Positions 7,856 to 16,636 of a stretch of 22,629 nucleotides of DNA are shown here, piece by piece. The first letter of the stretch is position 1, and each line of letters opens with the position of its first letter. Both the position numbers and the translations under genes were made by a program. Location of the stretch: assembly GCA_003141795.1 (NCBI GenBank), contig PLNO01000019.1, positions 1 to 22,629 of the forward strand. Direction: 5' to 3'. The DNA comes from Spirochaetaceae bacterium (GTDB lineage Bacteria; Spirochaetota; Spirochaetia; SZUA-6; Fen-1364). A model generated the notes under the pieces. That model was not told the origin of the DNA. It was given only the letters and a program-made list of their open reading frames with translations, and ran no database searches.

Positions 7856-8332
7856 GTGCCTGTTCAGGCAACGCCCGACATCATGATGGGAGACCTATTG
7901 AAAAACATGCGCTCCAGCCAGATCTTCAGCGTGTGCGGCCTGCCCGATGTCGAGCTGAAGAGGGCAAAGTCGAAGAAAGCAGGGGCGCCACTCAGCTACG
8001 TCGTTCGACTCAAAGGACTCGACGTGTTCGATCCTTCGACCATGGAGACCGAGGCGCTCAAAGGCGATGACGTGCCCGCCTGGTTCCTCGATACCGACTA
8101 CAACGGTCTCAGCTTCCACGTCTGCCAGGCCTTCTTTCCCCGCACGAGCGCATGGGAGGGCCTGAAGAAGGCGCTGCGCGGCACGTACGAGGAATCGGTG
8201 TGGGACCACCTCGCGGGGACGGAGAGCGCGGCCTTCGAGGCAGGCGAGCACGGGCAGATCGCGGTGAAGGTCATCGACGACCGGGGCAACGAGCTCATGG
8301 TCGTGAAGAACCTCACCGAGGCGGCGGGCTAA
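7856..8332 (+). pseudogene. C-terminal remnant of a type III-like site-specific DNA methyltransferase (mod)
   Basis: This is a 158-codon frame starting at a GTG. From VQATPDIMMGDLLKNMRSSQ onward it reads like the last part of the large adenine methyltransferases that precede BPTD_3080-type restriction subunits; the block AWFLDTDYNGLSFHV and the ending KVIDDRGNEL are characteristic, as far as I recall. No SAM-binding FxGxG or DPPY/NPPY motif is present, so it cannot methylate. An in-frame TGA lies at 7823-7825, and the few codons between it and the GTG do not look like the family, placing the breakpoint close to 7847-7858. The remnant ends 2 nt before the res start, the usual mod-res spacing. 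It may still be translated and help translation of res. The alternative, a small specificity-like protein, is less likely. Confidence 0.75.
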
Positions 8333-8334
8333 AG

Positions 8335-11300
8335 ATGGACTACGAGGTCGACCAGCCCATCCTCAACTCGCCCTACGCGGAGCCGAAGGAGCACTGGCTC
8401 ATCACGCCCGGGGAGACGCCGCGGCGCATGACAGGCCGGCGCAGGGCCATGTACTACTATCGCTCTCCTGGTGGCGATACCGAAGCGAACGGCGAGGGCC
8501 GGGGGACAGAGGTGGAGCTCCCCCTGGTGAACCTCATCCGCGAGCGGCTCGGCGAATGGCGAAAGGTCGACTACCCCGGGGTGAGCCGCACGACCTTGGA
8601 GCTTCTCCGCTACTGGCGCCGCGACGGCCGGCAGATGCGCCTCTTCTTTGCCCAGCTCGAAGCGGTGGAGACCGTGATCTTCCTCTCCGAGGCGCGCACC
8701 GATTTCCTCCAGGGAATCGAGGTGCCCCTCGACGAACCGGGAGAGGATGCAAAGCTCAAAGGCGTGGCCGCGTTCCGCCGCTACGCGTGCAAGATGGCCA
8801 CAGGCACGGGGAAGACCATGGTCATGGGCATGACCGCCGCGTGGAGCATCCTCAACAAGATCTCTTCGCGCTCGGACAACCGTTTCTCCGACACGGTGCT
8901 CGTCGTCTGCCCCAACGTCACCATCCGCAGCCGGCTTCAGGAGCTCGACCCCCGCGCAGGGGAAGCGAGCATCTATCGCGTGCGGGACCTCGTGCCGTCG
9001 CACCTCATGCCCGACCTCATGCGCGGCAGGGTGATCGTCACGAACTGGCACGTCTTCGAGCCCCAGGTCGTTCAGTCAGGGGGCACGAGCGCGCGCGTCG
9101 TGAAGGCGGGCGTCATGGTGAAGTCGAAGGAGACGATCACTATTGGCGCACGAACGGGCACGTCTCGCGGCTACCGCTACCTCACGCAGAAGGAGTACGA
9201 GCGGCAGATTGCCGCGGGCACCCTGAGCGTCCGTGACGAGATCAAAAACACCGACGGCACGGTTCGTAAGGCTATTGTCGATGCGGAGCGCTGGGTGGAG
9301 AGCGACACACGCGTCGTTGAGCGTGTCCTTGGCCGGCAAGTGGGCGGGAAGAAGAACATCCTCGTGTTCAACGACGAGGCGCACCACGCCTACCGCATCC
9401 GCTCGGCGGATTCCGCGGACGACGATGAGGAAGAAGAAGAGGACGAGGGGTACACGGTCAAGGAAGCCACGGTCTGGGTGGAGGGACTGGACCGGGTGCA
9501 CGCGCTGCGCGGCATCAACTTCTGCCTCGACCTGTCGGCCACGCCGTACTACCTGGGCCGGGTCGGACAGGCGACGAACCAGACCTTCCCCTGGGTCGTG
9601 AGCGATTTCGGTCTTACCGACGCCATCGAGTCGGGGCTCGTGAAGATACCGCAGCTCGTCGTACGCGACACAACAGGCGCCGAGGTCCCCGGCTACTTCA
9701 ACATCTGGCGCTACATCATGGAGAAGCTGACCACCGCGGAAAGGGGCGCCGCCCACGGCAACCCCCGGCCCGAGGCGATATTGAAATACGCCAACCACCC
9801 CATCGCCATGCTCGGCGCGAACTGGGACGAGTTTCGCACATCGTGGGAGGCGGACAAGGAAGACCCCCGGCCGCCTGTTTTCATCCTCGTTTGCAAGACC
9901 ACGAAGATCGCCAAGGTCATCTACGAGTGGATCGGCGAGAACAAGCCGCCCGTCGGTATTCCTTCGTGCAACCTCACGGCGCTGCGAAATACCGAGGACC
10001 AGACCTACACGATCCGGGTCGATACCAAGGTGGTCCACGAGACGGATTCGGCCGAGGCCAAGAGCGACGAGTTCGCATGGATGCGATTCACGCTCGACAC
10101 GGTCGGCAAGCTCCGCTGGCCCGAGGACACCCAGGGACGCTCCCTGTACCCCGAGGGCTTCGAAGAGCTTGCGAAGAAGCTCGGCCGTCCGCTCTATCCG
10201 CCCGGGCGCGACGTGCGCTGCATCGTGAGCGTCGGCATGCTCACCGAGGGCTGGGACTGCAGCACGGTGACGCACATCCTCGGTCTGCGGCCGTTCATGT
10301 CGCAGCTCCTCTGCGAGCAGGTCGTGGGCCGAGGGCTCCGCCGCGCGAGCTACGAGCTCGGTGCGGGCGATCTCCTGACAGAAGAGGTGGCCAAGGTCTT
10401 CGGCGTGCCCTTCGAGATCGTGCCGTTCAAGGCAACGGGCGGAAAGCCGCCTGCACCGCCTGAGAAGCGCCATCACGTCCACGCCCTTCCGGCACGGGAG
10501 GCATTCGTCATCAGCTTCCCCCGTGTGCTGAGCTACCGGCAGTCGATACGGAATCGCGTAGCCGTCAAGGACTGGGACACGGTTCCCACGGTCACCCTCG
10601 ATCCGACCCGCATTCCGCCCGAGGTCGACGTCAAGGCGAACCTCGGGAACAACGTCGGGCGGCCGACATTGAGCGGCCCCGGGAAGATCGAAAGTCTCGA
10701 CCTCAACCCCTACCGAAAAGGGCGCCGTCTCAACGAGCTTGCCTTCGAGTTGGCGCGTGACCTCACGCGCGACTACCTTGCCCAGGCCGGGCCGCACCCT
10801 CCCGTGCACGCGCTCTACCCGCAGGTCGTCCCGATCGTTCTGCGTTTCCTAAAGGAGAAGGTTCGTGCGCTTCCGCCTGCGGATCTTCTCGATGTCTTCC
10901 TCTCTCCGTACTATGGCCTTGTCATCGAGCGGCTCGTGGAGGCGATCAAGCCCGACACCTCACGGGGAGAGGAGGCGGAGGTGCCCGTATATGAGTCAAA
11001 CCGCGGCCCCGGCACCACGGCAGAGGTGGACTTCTGGACGAGCCGCGAGGTGCGGGAGGTCACGAAGAGCCACCTCAACTACGTCGTGGCTGACACGAAG
11101 GTGTGGGAGCAGGCCGCGGCATACACGATCGACACGCACCCGCAGGTGGACGCGTTCGTCAAGAATGCCGGTCTCGGCTTCGCGATTCCATATCTGCACA
11201 ATGGTCAGTCTCACGACTACGTGCCTGACTTCATCATCCGTCTGAATACCAATCCCATGGTTCACCTCATCCTCGAGACAAAGGGACATGACGATCTTGC

Positions 11301-11457
11301 CGAGATCAAAGCGCAGGCTGCGGAGCGGTGGGTGAATGCGGTCAACGCGGACCGGCGGTACGGAACGTGGGCATACGCCATGGTGCGGAACCCCGCGGAC
11401 GTTGCCGGGGCAATCACGGGGGCGGCGGAGGCAAGCGGAGGGAAACCGGGGGCGTAG
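8335..11457 (+). CDS. Type III-like restriction endonuclease subunit (BPTD_3080 family, helicase plus nuclease)
   Basis: This 1040-aa restriction subunit appears complete. The N-terminal region leads into the SF2 helicase core. Walker A is MATGTGKT (154-161), the DEAH box is NDEAHH (346-351), and motif III is the LSATPYYLG segment near 402. The C-terminal helicase motifs include SVGMLTEGWDCSTVTH and QVVGRGLRRASY (about 635-670). A PD-(D/E)XK nuclease follows at the C-terminus with PDF (964-966) and E981-T-K983. The ATG at 8335 lies 2 nt after the mod remnant; longer in-frame extension upstream is not used because it overlaps the remnant throughout. Type III Res subunits act only in complex with Mod, so with mod broken this is probably an orphan unless a Mod is supplied elsewhere. 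The absence of stops or frameshifts argues for recent loss of mod or continuing function. Confidence 0.9.
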   Translation: MDYEVDQPILNSPYAEPKEHWLITPGETPRRMTGRRRAMYYYRSPGGDTEANGEGRGTEVELPLVNLIRERLGEWRKVDYPGVSRTTLELLRYWRRDGRQMRLFFAQLEAVETVIFLSEARTDFLQGIEVPLDEPGEDAKLKGVAAFRRYACKMATGTGKTMVMGMTAAWSILNKISSRSDNRFSDTVLVVCPNVTIRSRLQELDPRAGEASIYRVRDLVPSHLMPDLMRGRVIVTNWHVFEPQVVQSGGTSARVVKAGVMVKSKETITIGARTGTSRGYRYLTQKEYERQIAAGTLSVRDEIKNTDGTVRKAIVDAERWVESDTRVVERVLGRQVGGKKNILVFNDEAHHAYRIRSADSADDDEEEEEDEGYTVKEATVWVEGLDRVHALRGINFCLDLSATPYYLGRVGQATNQTFPWVVSDFGLTDAIESGLVKIPQLVVRDTTGAEVPGYFNIWRYIMEKLTTAERGAAHGNPRPEAILKYANHPIAMLGANWDEFRTSWEADKEDPRPPVFILVCKTTKIAKVIYEWIGENKPPVGIPSCNLTALRNTEDQTYTIRVDTKVVHETDSAEAKSDEFAWMRFTLDTVGKLRWPEDTQGRSLYPEGFEELAKKLGRPLYPPGRDVRCIVSVGMLTEGWDCSTVTHILGLRPFMSQLLCEQVVGRGLRRASYELGAGDLLTEEVAKVFGVPFEIVPFKATGGKPPAPPEKRHHVHALPAREAFVISFPRVLSYRQSIRNRVAVKDWDTVPTVTLDPTRIPPEVDVKANLGNNVGRPTLSGPGKIESLDLNPYRKGRRLNELAFELARDLTRDYLAQAGPHPPVHALYPQVVPIVLRFLKEKVRALPPADLLDVFLSPYYGLVIERLVEAIKPDTSRGEEAEVPVYESNRGPGTTAEVDFWTSREVREVTKSHLNYVVADTKVWEQAAAYTIDTHPQVDAFVKNAGLGFAIPYLHNGQSHDYVPDFIIRLNTNPMVHLILETKGHDDLAEIKAQAAERWVNAVNADRRYGTWAYAMVRNPADVAGAITGAAEASGGKPGA

Positions 11458-11496
11458 TACTCTCTCGGGATCTGAACCTGCAACAGGAGGCTCTCA

Positions 11497-12138
11497 GTGT
11501 TTGTCGACAAGCCCGTTGTCAGGGTCACCGTGAAGGTGATCGTGGTCGCAGCCGCCGGTTTTTCTGGGTTCCTGGCGCAGACTCATGTTGCCGTCGCCGG
11601 CACCCTGCTGGTGGTATCGATCGCTTTCACCGTCGTTGAATACCTGCTTTCCGGCAGGATTACGACCCTGGTCGTGGAGAGGGTTTCCGGTATCATCGAA
11701 TCTGCCTGCGCATGCTGCACGTTTCCCGCGGATGCCGACGTCAGGGGTACTGTCTTTGCGCCTTCTCGGAGCTCCCCGGACAAGCTGCGTCAAGTCTGTC
11801 GGTACTATCCAACGGACAGATACTCGAGCTTCCGAAGGGGATTACCGAACAGCAAGGGAATCATAGGGTTGTGCTACCGCAGCCGCCAGCAGTGCCTCGA
11901 AGCGATTGATGAGGAATCGTCCTTCAAAGCCTACATGGTCTCCAAGTGGGGTTTTACCCAGGAAGAGGCAGACGCGGTGAAGACCCGGCGAAGCTACCTC
12001 GCAATCCCCGTGCTGGATCAGCACGGCAGCGCCCTCGGTGTTGCCTATTTCGATTCCATGAAGAAGGACGCTTTCTCGCCGGAGAAGGTTGACATTCTCA
12101 TCAGGGCATGTGCACCATTGTCTCGATGGGTAAGGTGA
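11497..12138 (+). CDS. Membrane-anchored GAF domain protein
   Basis: This 213-aa protein has two N-terminal hydrophobic helices (about 7-27 and 31-51) forming a hairpin anchor. A cytoplasmic domain of about 150 residues follows with GAF-like features: the GTVFAPSR strand, the central KGIIGLCYRSRQ turn, and the late YLAIPVLDQHGSALGVAYFDS beta pair and closing helix. GAF domains bind small ligands or mediate dimerisation. There is no attached kinase, cyclase or HTH, so any output must come from a partner. The GTG start is well supported by AGGAGG ending 6 nt upstream. It begins 39 nt after res and is followed 5 nt later by a small ORF, so the two are probably co-transcribed. The ligand is unknown; the GAF call rests on fold-level pattern only. 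Confidence 0.75.
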   Translation: MFVDKPVVRVTVKVIVVAAAGFSGFLAQTHVAVAGTLLVVSIAFTVVEYLLSGRITTLVVERVSGIIESACACCTFPADADVRGTVFAPSRSSPDKLRQVCRYYPTDRYSSFRRGLPNSKGIIGLCYRSRQQCLEAIDEESSFKAYMVSKWGFTQEEADAVKTRRSYLAIPVLDQHGSALGVAYFDSMKKDAFSPEKVDILIRACAPLSRWVR

Positions 12139-12143
12139 GGAAG

Positions 12144-12386
12144 ATGGGAAAACCTTCGGAAAAGAAGACAACAAAGAAGAGCGTTTTTGCTCAGCACGGC
12201 TGGAAGATGGTCCACACCTCGTCGACTGGCACGCTCTACATGTCCGCCCTGCCCGCCCAGATCGTCAAGAGCATGGCCGAAGCAAACATGCGGGACCGGG
12301 TCCTCTCGACAGGAATGAACCTGGACCGATTCGCAAATCGGAACAACGGCACGGCAATAGAGGGAGTAGAAAAAAAGAAAGCGTAG
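12144..12386 (+). CDS. Small basic hypothetical protein (80 aa)
   Basis: The ATG at 12144 is preceded by the strong AAGGTGAGG and lies 5 nt after the GAF gene stop, which supports translation as its operon partner. The product has a Lys-rich N-terminus, then a segment TLYMSALPAQIVKSM, then MNLDRFANRNNGTAIEGVE and a KKK tail. The pairing of a short strand-helix with a following R-N-rich helix loosely recalls the beginning of DGQHR/DndB-like domains, but it is too short and too weak to assign. No transmembrane segment or catalytic motif is visible. The function is unknown. Confidence 0.6.
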   Translation: MGKPSEKKTTKKSVFAQHGWKMVHTSSTGTLYMSALPAQIVKSMAEANMRDRVLSTGMNLDRFANRNNGTAIEGVEKKKA

Positions 12387-12444
12387 GCTCACTCCTATCG
12401 CTTGTGTTCTCGTCGGCCGACGTCTGGCTGTTGGTCCTGTGCGA

Positions 12445-12458
12445 CAAGGGTACCCTTG
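12445..12458. promoter_or_regulatory. 14-bp perfect palindrome immediately upstream of a small ORF
   Basis: CAAGGGTACCCTTG is its own reverse complement and ends 1 nt before the ATG at 12460; its AAGGG could also act as a weak ribosome site. A perfect 14-mer palindrome is expected about once by chance in a window this size, so only its position makes it noteworthy. Confidence 0.25.
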
Positions 12459-12459
12459 A

Positions 12460-12654
12460 ATGTCCAATTCGAAGCGCCGGGTCAGGCATTCCAACCTCAA
12501 GAAGATTCCTGGATATCCCGGTCTCTTTACTTTTGTCCAGATTTCCCGCAACCCCCGCAAGGAAAAGGCCCTTCTTGAGAAGATCTCCCGGGACGCAGCC
12601 CGGCTGAGAAACCAGGCCCCGGAAATCAAGGAAATCACGCAAAAGCTGGGTTGA
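12460..12654 (+). CDS. Small basic hypothetical protein (64 aa)
   Basis: This short frame encodes a basic N-terminus, a G-Y-P-G turn with an FTFVQISRNP strand, and an amphipathic charged helix of about 30 residues (KEKALLEKISRDAARL). It lies 73 nt after the 80-aa ORF and 33 nt before the aldo/keto reductase gene. The composition looks coding, but the ribosome site is weak and I recognise no family. It could be a stand-alone small protein or a fragment of something larger. Confidence 0.4.
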   Translation: MSNSKRRVRHSNLKKIPGYPGLFTFVQISRNPRKEKALLEKISRDAARLRNQAPEIKEITQKLG

Positions 12655-12687
12655 CCGCGAAGCCGTCCGGTGACGATCTTCTCTGTA

Positions 12688-13676
<989 letters not shown>

Positions 13677-13677
<1 letters not shown>

Positions 13678-14516
13678 TGACGCCCGTCGGCGAGCAGACG
13701 GTCCTCATCACCGGGTCCACCGACGGCCTGGGCAAGGCGACCGCGCGGGAGCTTGCCGCCCAGGGTGCCACCGTGCTCATCCACGGCCGGGACCCCGAGC
13801 GGGTCAACGCGACGCTTGCAGAGATTGCACGAGACACCGGCAACCGCAAGGGGCGCGGCTACTGCGCCGATCTCTCCGACCTCGCCCAGGTGAGACGGCT
13901 TGCAGCGGAGGTTGCCGCGCATCGTGATCGCCTCGACCTGCTCATCAACAACGCAGGCACCGGCGGCAACGCGGCGACGCGCCGGAGGGAGACGAGCGTC
14001 GACGGGTACGAGCTGATATTCGCCGTCAACTACCTCTCGCATTTCCTCCTCACGCGGAGGCTCGTGCCGCTCCTGGAGGCTGCCGCGCCCTCACGCGTCG
14101 TCAACGTCGCATCGGTCGGTCAGTTGCCGCTGGATTTCGACGACCTCATGATGGAGAAGCGCCACGTGCCGTTCGACGCGTACCGTAAGAGCAAGCTCGC
14201 GATGATCATGTTCACGATCGATCTTGCCGCGGAGCTTTCCGCGCGCGGTGTGACGGTGAACAGCCTGCACCCCGCATCCCTCATGGACACGAAGATGGTG
14301 AGGGAATGGTTCGGGAATGCTTCGAGCACGGTGCAGGAGGGCGTTGATGCGCTGATGAAGATCGCCGTTTCACCCGCGCTGGACGGCGTCACGGGAAGAT
14401 ACTTCGATGGGAAGAAGGAGTCGCGCGCCAACGCGCAGGCCTACGATACTGCGGCCCGGGCGCGGCTATGGCGGCTCAGCGATGAGCTCACCGAGCCGCG
14501 ACGGAAGGTGGGCTGA
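13677..14516 (+). CDS. Short-chain dehydrogenase/reductase (SDR)
   Basis: This 279-aa Rossmann-fold NAD(P)-dependent oxidoreductase of the classical or retinol-dehydrogenase-like group shows all key positions: the nucleotide loop TGSTDGLG (12-19), an R38 in the HGRDPERV stretch that favours NADPH, NNAG (91-94), active-site N118, S146, and Y169-x3-K173. Active-site spacing is normal. It starts within the stop codon of the aldo/keto reductase gene and is likely expressed with it, suggesting a joint role in carbonyl detoxification or a two-step reduction. The substrate is not determinable from the sequence. Confidence 0.92.
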
Positions 14517-14555
14517 GGGCACCGGCCGCAGGCTGGGCTCCGCCGCCGTGGCGCG

Positions 14556-14586
14556 ACGAAAAACGGCCGCCCCCGAGGGCGGCCGT
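14556..14586 (-). terminator. Rho-independent terminator of the flavoprotein gene
   Basis: A perfect 10-bp stem ACGGCCGCCC/GGGCGGCCGT (14563-14586) with a 4-nt loop is followed on the minus strand by TTTTT. It lies 27 nt beyond the flavoprotein stop. It may also stop plus-strand transcription from the SDR gene, but there is no T tract on that strand. Confidence 0.8.
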
Positions 14587-14612
14587 CATCACTACCAGAA
14601 CTACAGTCCGGA

Positions 14613-16487
14613 CTACTTCACCAGGACGGCCTTCGCCGCCTCAGCGCCGCCGAGCCGGCCCGAGGTGAAGGTCCACGCGACCCCCGCGCCGAACCCGACG
14701 TAGGTGTCGTTGAACAGGACGCCGAGTGACTCCGCGCCCACCCCGTAGAGGCCGGGAACGGGGAGCCTCTTGTCGTTGAGGACCTGGAACTTCGTGTTGA
14801 TCACCAGGCCTCCGACGGAGCCGAGGTTGTTGATCTCAGCAATGATGATGTAGAAGGGTCCTTCCGTGCCCTCGGAGAACATGTATTTGCCCTTCTTGCC
14901 GAACTCCGAATCGGCGCCCGCCGCGCACATCTTCTCGTAGTTGTTGTACGTGCTGACGAAGGTCTGCGGGTTCATGCCGGCGTTCTTCGCGAGCTCTTCG
15001 AGCGTGGCACCCTTGTAGCCCCAGCCGCCGGCGACCATGGCGTCGAACACCTGGTAGGCGTTCTTCCACGGGGTGTCCAGCTCGAATTGGGGCTTCATCT
15101 CGGGAGGCATTCCGGGGGAGACGTCCATACCGATCCCCGCAAGGCCCTTCGTCATGAGCGTGTCGATGACCTTTTTCGAAATGACGACGTAGTGGAAGGT
15201 CCCCTGGAAGGCGCTCGTGTTCGCCGATGCCACGGCGTCCAGGGTCGCATCCTCGCCCCTGAACCGTGCGCCCATGGCCGTCACGTTGATGACGGGAGGG
15301 ACGTAGGAGAGGATCAGTGGATACTTGTTCTCGAAGGGGGAGAACTTGGAGAGGTTCGCCTTCACGAGGGTCTGGTGGAGCATCTGCGCCCCGAAGTTCC
15401 GCGGGACAGCGGCTCCGGCCTTCCACGCCATCTGAAGACCTTCGCCGACGTTCTGCGGCAGCCCGCCGTTGACGCCACCGAAGCCGAAGGCTTTCATCAC
15501 CATCTCCTTGTTGCCAGCGTATCCGCCCGTTGCCATGATCACGGCCTTGGCCCGGACGGTGTAGATTGTCCCGTCGGCCTGCTCGGTGACGACTCCCACC
15601 ACTGCACCATTCTTGTCGGTGATGAGGCTCTTGGCCGTGGTGTTCGTGAGGACCATGCCGCCGTTCTTGTTGACGGAGGAGTCGAGCATGGCCTTGAACA
15701 GCGCCGGCCGCGTCGCGTAGTCGGGAAGCATGTGGAGCACCGGGGACCCGGGGAAGTTCAGTGGGATGAGCTTCCAGCCCTTGTCACCCAGCCAGTCATA
15801 GGTAGCTCCCGTCTCATTGACGAAACGGCGCAGCACCGCCGCGTCCAGCCTCCAGTGGCAGTTGGAGATCCAGTCCTGGATGAAGGTCTCTTTGTCCACG
15901 GTGTTGCCACTCGCCTTGGCGAGCTTGCTGTCGAAGCCGAAGCCGGCCCATGAGAAGAGGCTCGCCCCGCCCAGCACACCGGTCTTTTCGATCAGGACGA
16001 CCTTCGCGCCGTTGTCCGCTGCGCTCACCGCCGCGGAGATCCCCGAGGCCCCTCCGCCGACAACCGCGATGTCCGCGGCAAGCTCCTTCTTCGAAGCGGC
16101 CGCGGTCTTTGCCGCCGCCTTCTTCGTGAAGCTCGCCAGGTCGCCGCCGGCCTGTTTGATGCAGTCCTTCACGGCCTTGAGGATCGCGTCGCTCGTGGCG
16201 GTTGCCCCCGAAACCGCGTCCACCGATACGGTCTGCCCCGCGACGATTGCCGCCGGTATCTGCTGGAGCGCCGTGTCGGAGATGCTTGCCGTCTCCGACT
16301 GGTTGAGGATCTTCACCGCGGTGATCTTTCCGTCCGCTATTGTGACGGCGACGGTGACGTCACCGTTCCTGCCGGTGGCTGTCGCGGTGTAGGTACCCGC
16401 CTTCGGCGCCGCGGCAACCGCGCAGACGCTGAAAGCTACGAACGCGCACAGAGCGAGTGCGCGCCGCATTCTGCTGCTCAATCTCAT
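14613..16487 (-). CDS. Exported FMN-binding, FAD-dependent fumarate reductase/urocanate reductase-like flavoprotein
   Basis: This 624-aa periplasmic or lipid-facing reductase uses an organic acid or similar compound as electron acceptor. The order is: a Sec signal peptide (basic MRLSSRMRR, hydrophobic core, cleavage near CAVAAAPK, about residue 26); an FMN_bind domain (about 30-115) with D90-AVSGAT96, the ApbE flavinylation motif in which FMN is attached to Thr; and an Ala/Lys-rich linker (120-138). An FAD_binding_2/fumarate reductase fold then begins at DIAVVGGGASGIS (139-151), with GGYAGN and GARFRGED blocks and the C-terminal GAESLGVLFNDTYVGFGAG loop. No haem CXXCH motif is present, so electrons must come from another carrier through FMN. 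Substrate specificity (fumarate, urocanate, acrylate-type) cannot be fixed. GGGAG lies 7 nt upstream of the ATG. Confidence 0.9.
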   Translation of the reverse strand: MRLSSRMRRALALCAFVAFSVCAVAAAPKAGTYTATATGRNGDVTVAVTIADGKITAVKILNQSETASISDTALQQIPAAIVAGQTVSVDAVSGATATSDAILKAVKDCIKQAGGDLASFTKKAAAKTAAASKKELAADIAVVGGGASGISAAVSAADNGAKVVLIEKTGVLGGASLFSWAGFGFDSKLAKASGNTVDKETFIQDWISNCHWRLDAAVLRRFVNETGATYDWLGDKGWKLIPLNFPGSPVLHMLPDYATRPALFKAMLDSSVNKNGGMVLTNTTAKSLITDKNGAVVGVVTEQADGTIYTVRAKAVIMATGGYAGNKEMVMKAFGFGGVNGGLPQNVGEGLQMAWKAGAAVPRNFGAQMLHQTLVKANLSKFSPFENKYPLILSYVPPVINVTAMGARFRGEDATLDAVASANTSAFQGTFHYVVISKKVIDTLMTKGLAGIGMDVSPGMPPEMKPQFELDTPWKNAYQVFDAMVAGGWGYKGATLEELAKNAGMNPQTFVSTYNNYEKMCAAGADSEFGKKGKYMFSEGTEGPFYIIIAEINNLGSVGGLVINTKFQVLNDKRLPVPGLYGVGAESLGVLFNDTYVGFGAGVAWTFTSGRLGGAEAAKAVLVK

Positions 16488-16527
16488 CTGTTTCTCCCTG
16501 TCGAGTGTTGAAAATGGGAACGCGAGC

Positions 16528-16557
16528 AGTATCCGATTTCGCCTAAGGAGCAGTCAA
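16528..16557 (-). promoter_or_regulatory. Putative sigma-70 promoter of the flavoprotein gene
   Basis: On the minus strand TTGACT (16552-16557, 5/6 match) and GATACT (16528-16533, 4/6) are separated by 18 nt. The predicted start near 16521 gives a leader of about 34 nt containing the Shine-Dalgarno site. Confidence 0.4.
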
Positions 16558-16593
16558 GCGGGCACGGTTCGGGTGCGAGGATGCAAGGAGGGG

Positions 16594-16618
16594 GCGGGGG
16601 CCGGCGACCGGCCCCCGC
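16594..16618 (-). terminator. GC-rich hairpin after the 656-aa gene, terminator-like
   Basis: A perfect 11-bp stem GCGGGGGCCGG/CCGGCCCCCGC with a 3-nt loop lies 18 nt beyond the stop codon of the upstream minus-strand gene. It lacks a T tract on the minus strand, so it may be a weak terminator, an mRNA-protecting hairpin or part of a Rho-dependent region. Confidence 0.5.
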
Positions 16619-16636
16619 AATTCTTTCGAGCGATTC

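Noticed and set aside
8152..8334. In-frame upstream extension of res
   Set aside because: It lies wholly inside the mod remnant in another frame; the protein family begins at MDYEVDQPIL, 2 nt after the mod stop.
9076..10809. A 577-codon open frame on the minus strand
   Set aside because: It is a complementary-strand shadow of the res gene; the plus strand carries clear helicase and nuclease motifs and the minus translation shows only skewed GC-rich composition.
12404..12607. A 67-codon plus-strand frame overlapping the 64-aa ORF
   Set aside because: The 64-aa frame has a more natural charged helical composition; at most one of the two is real.
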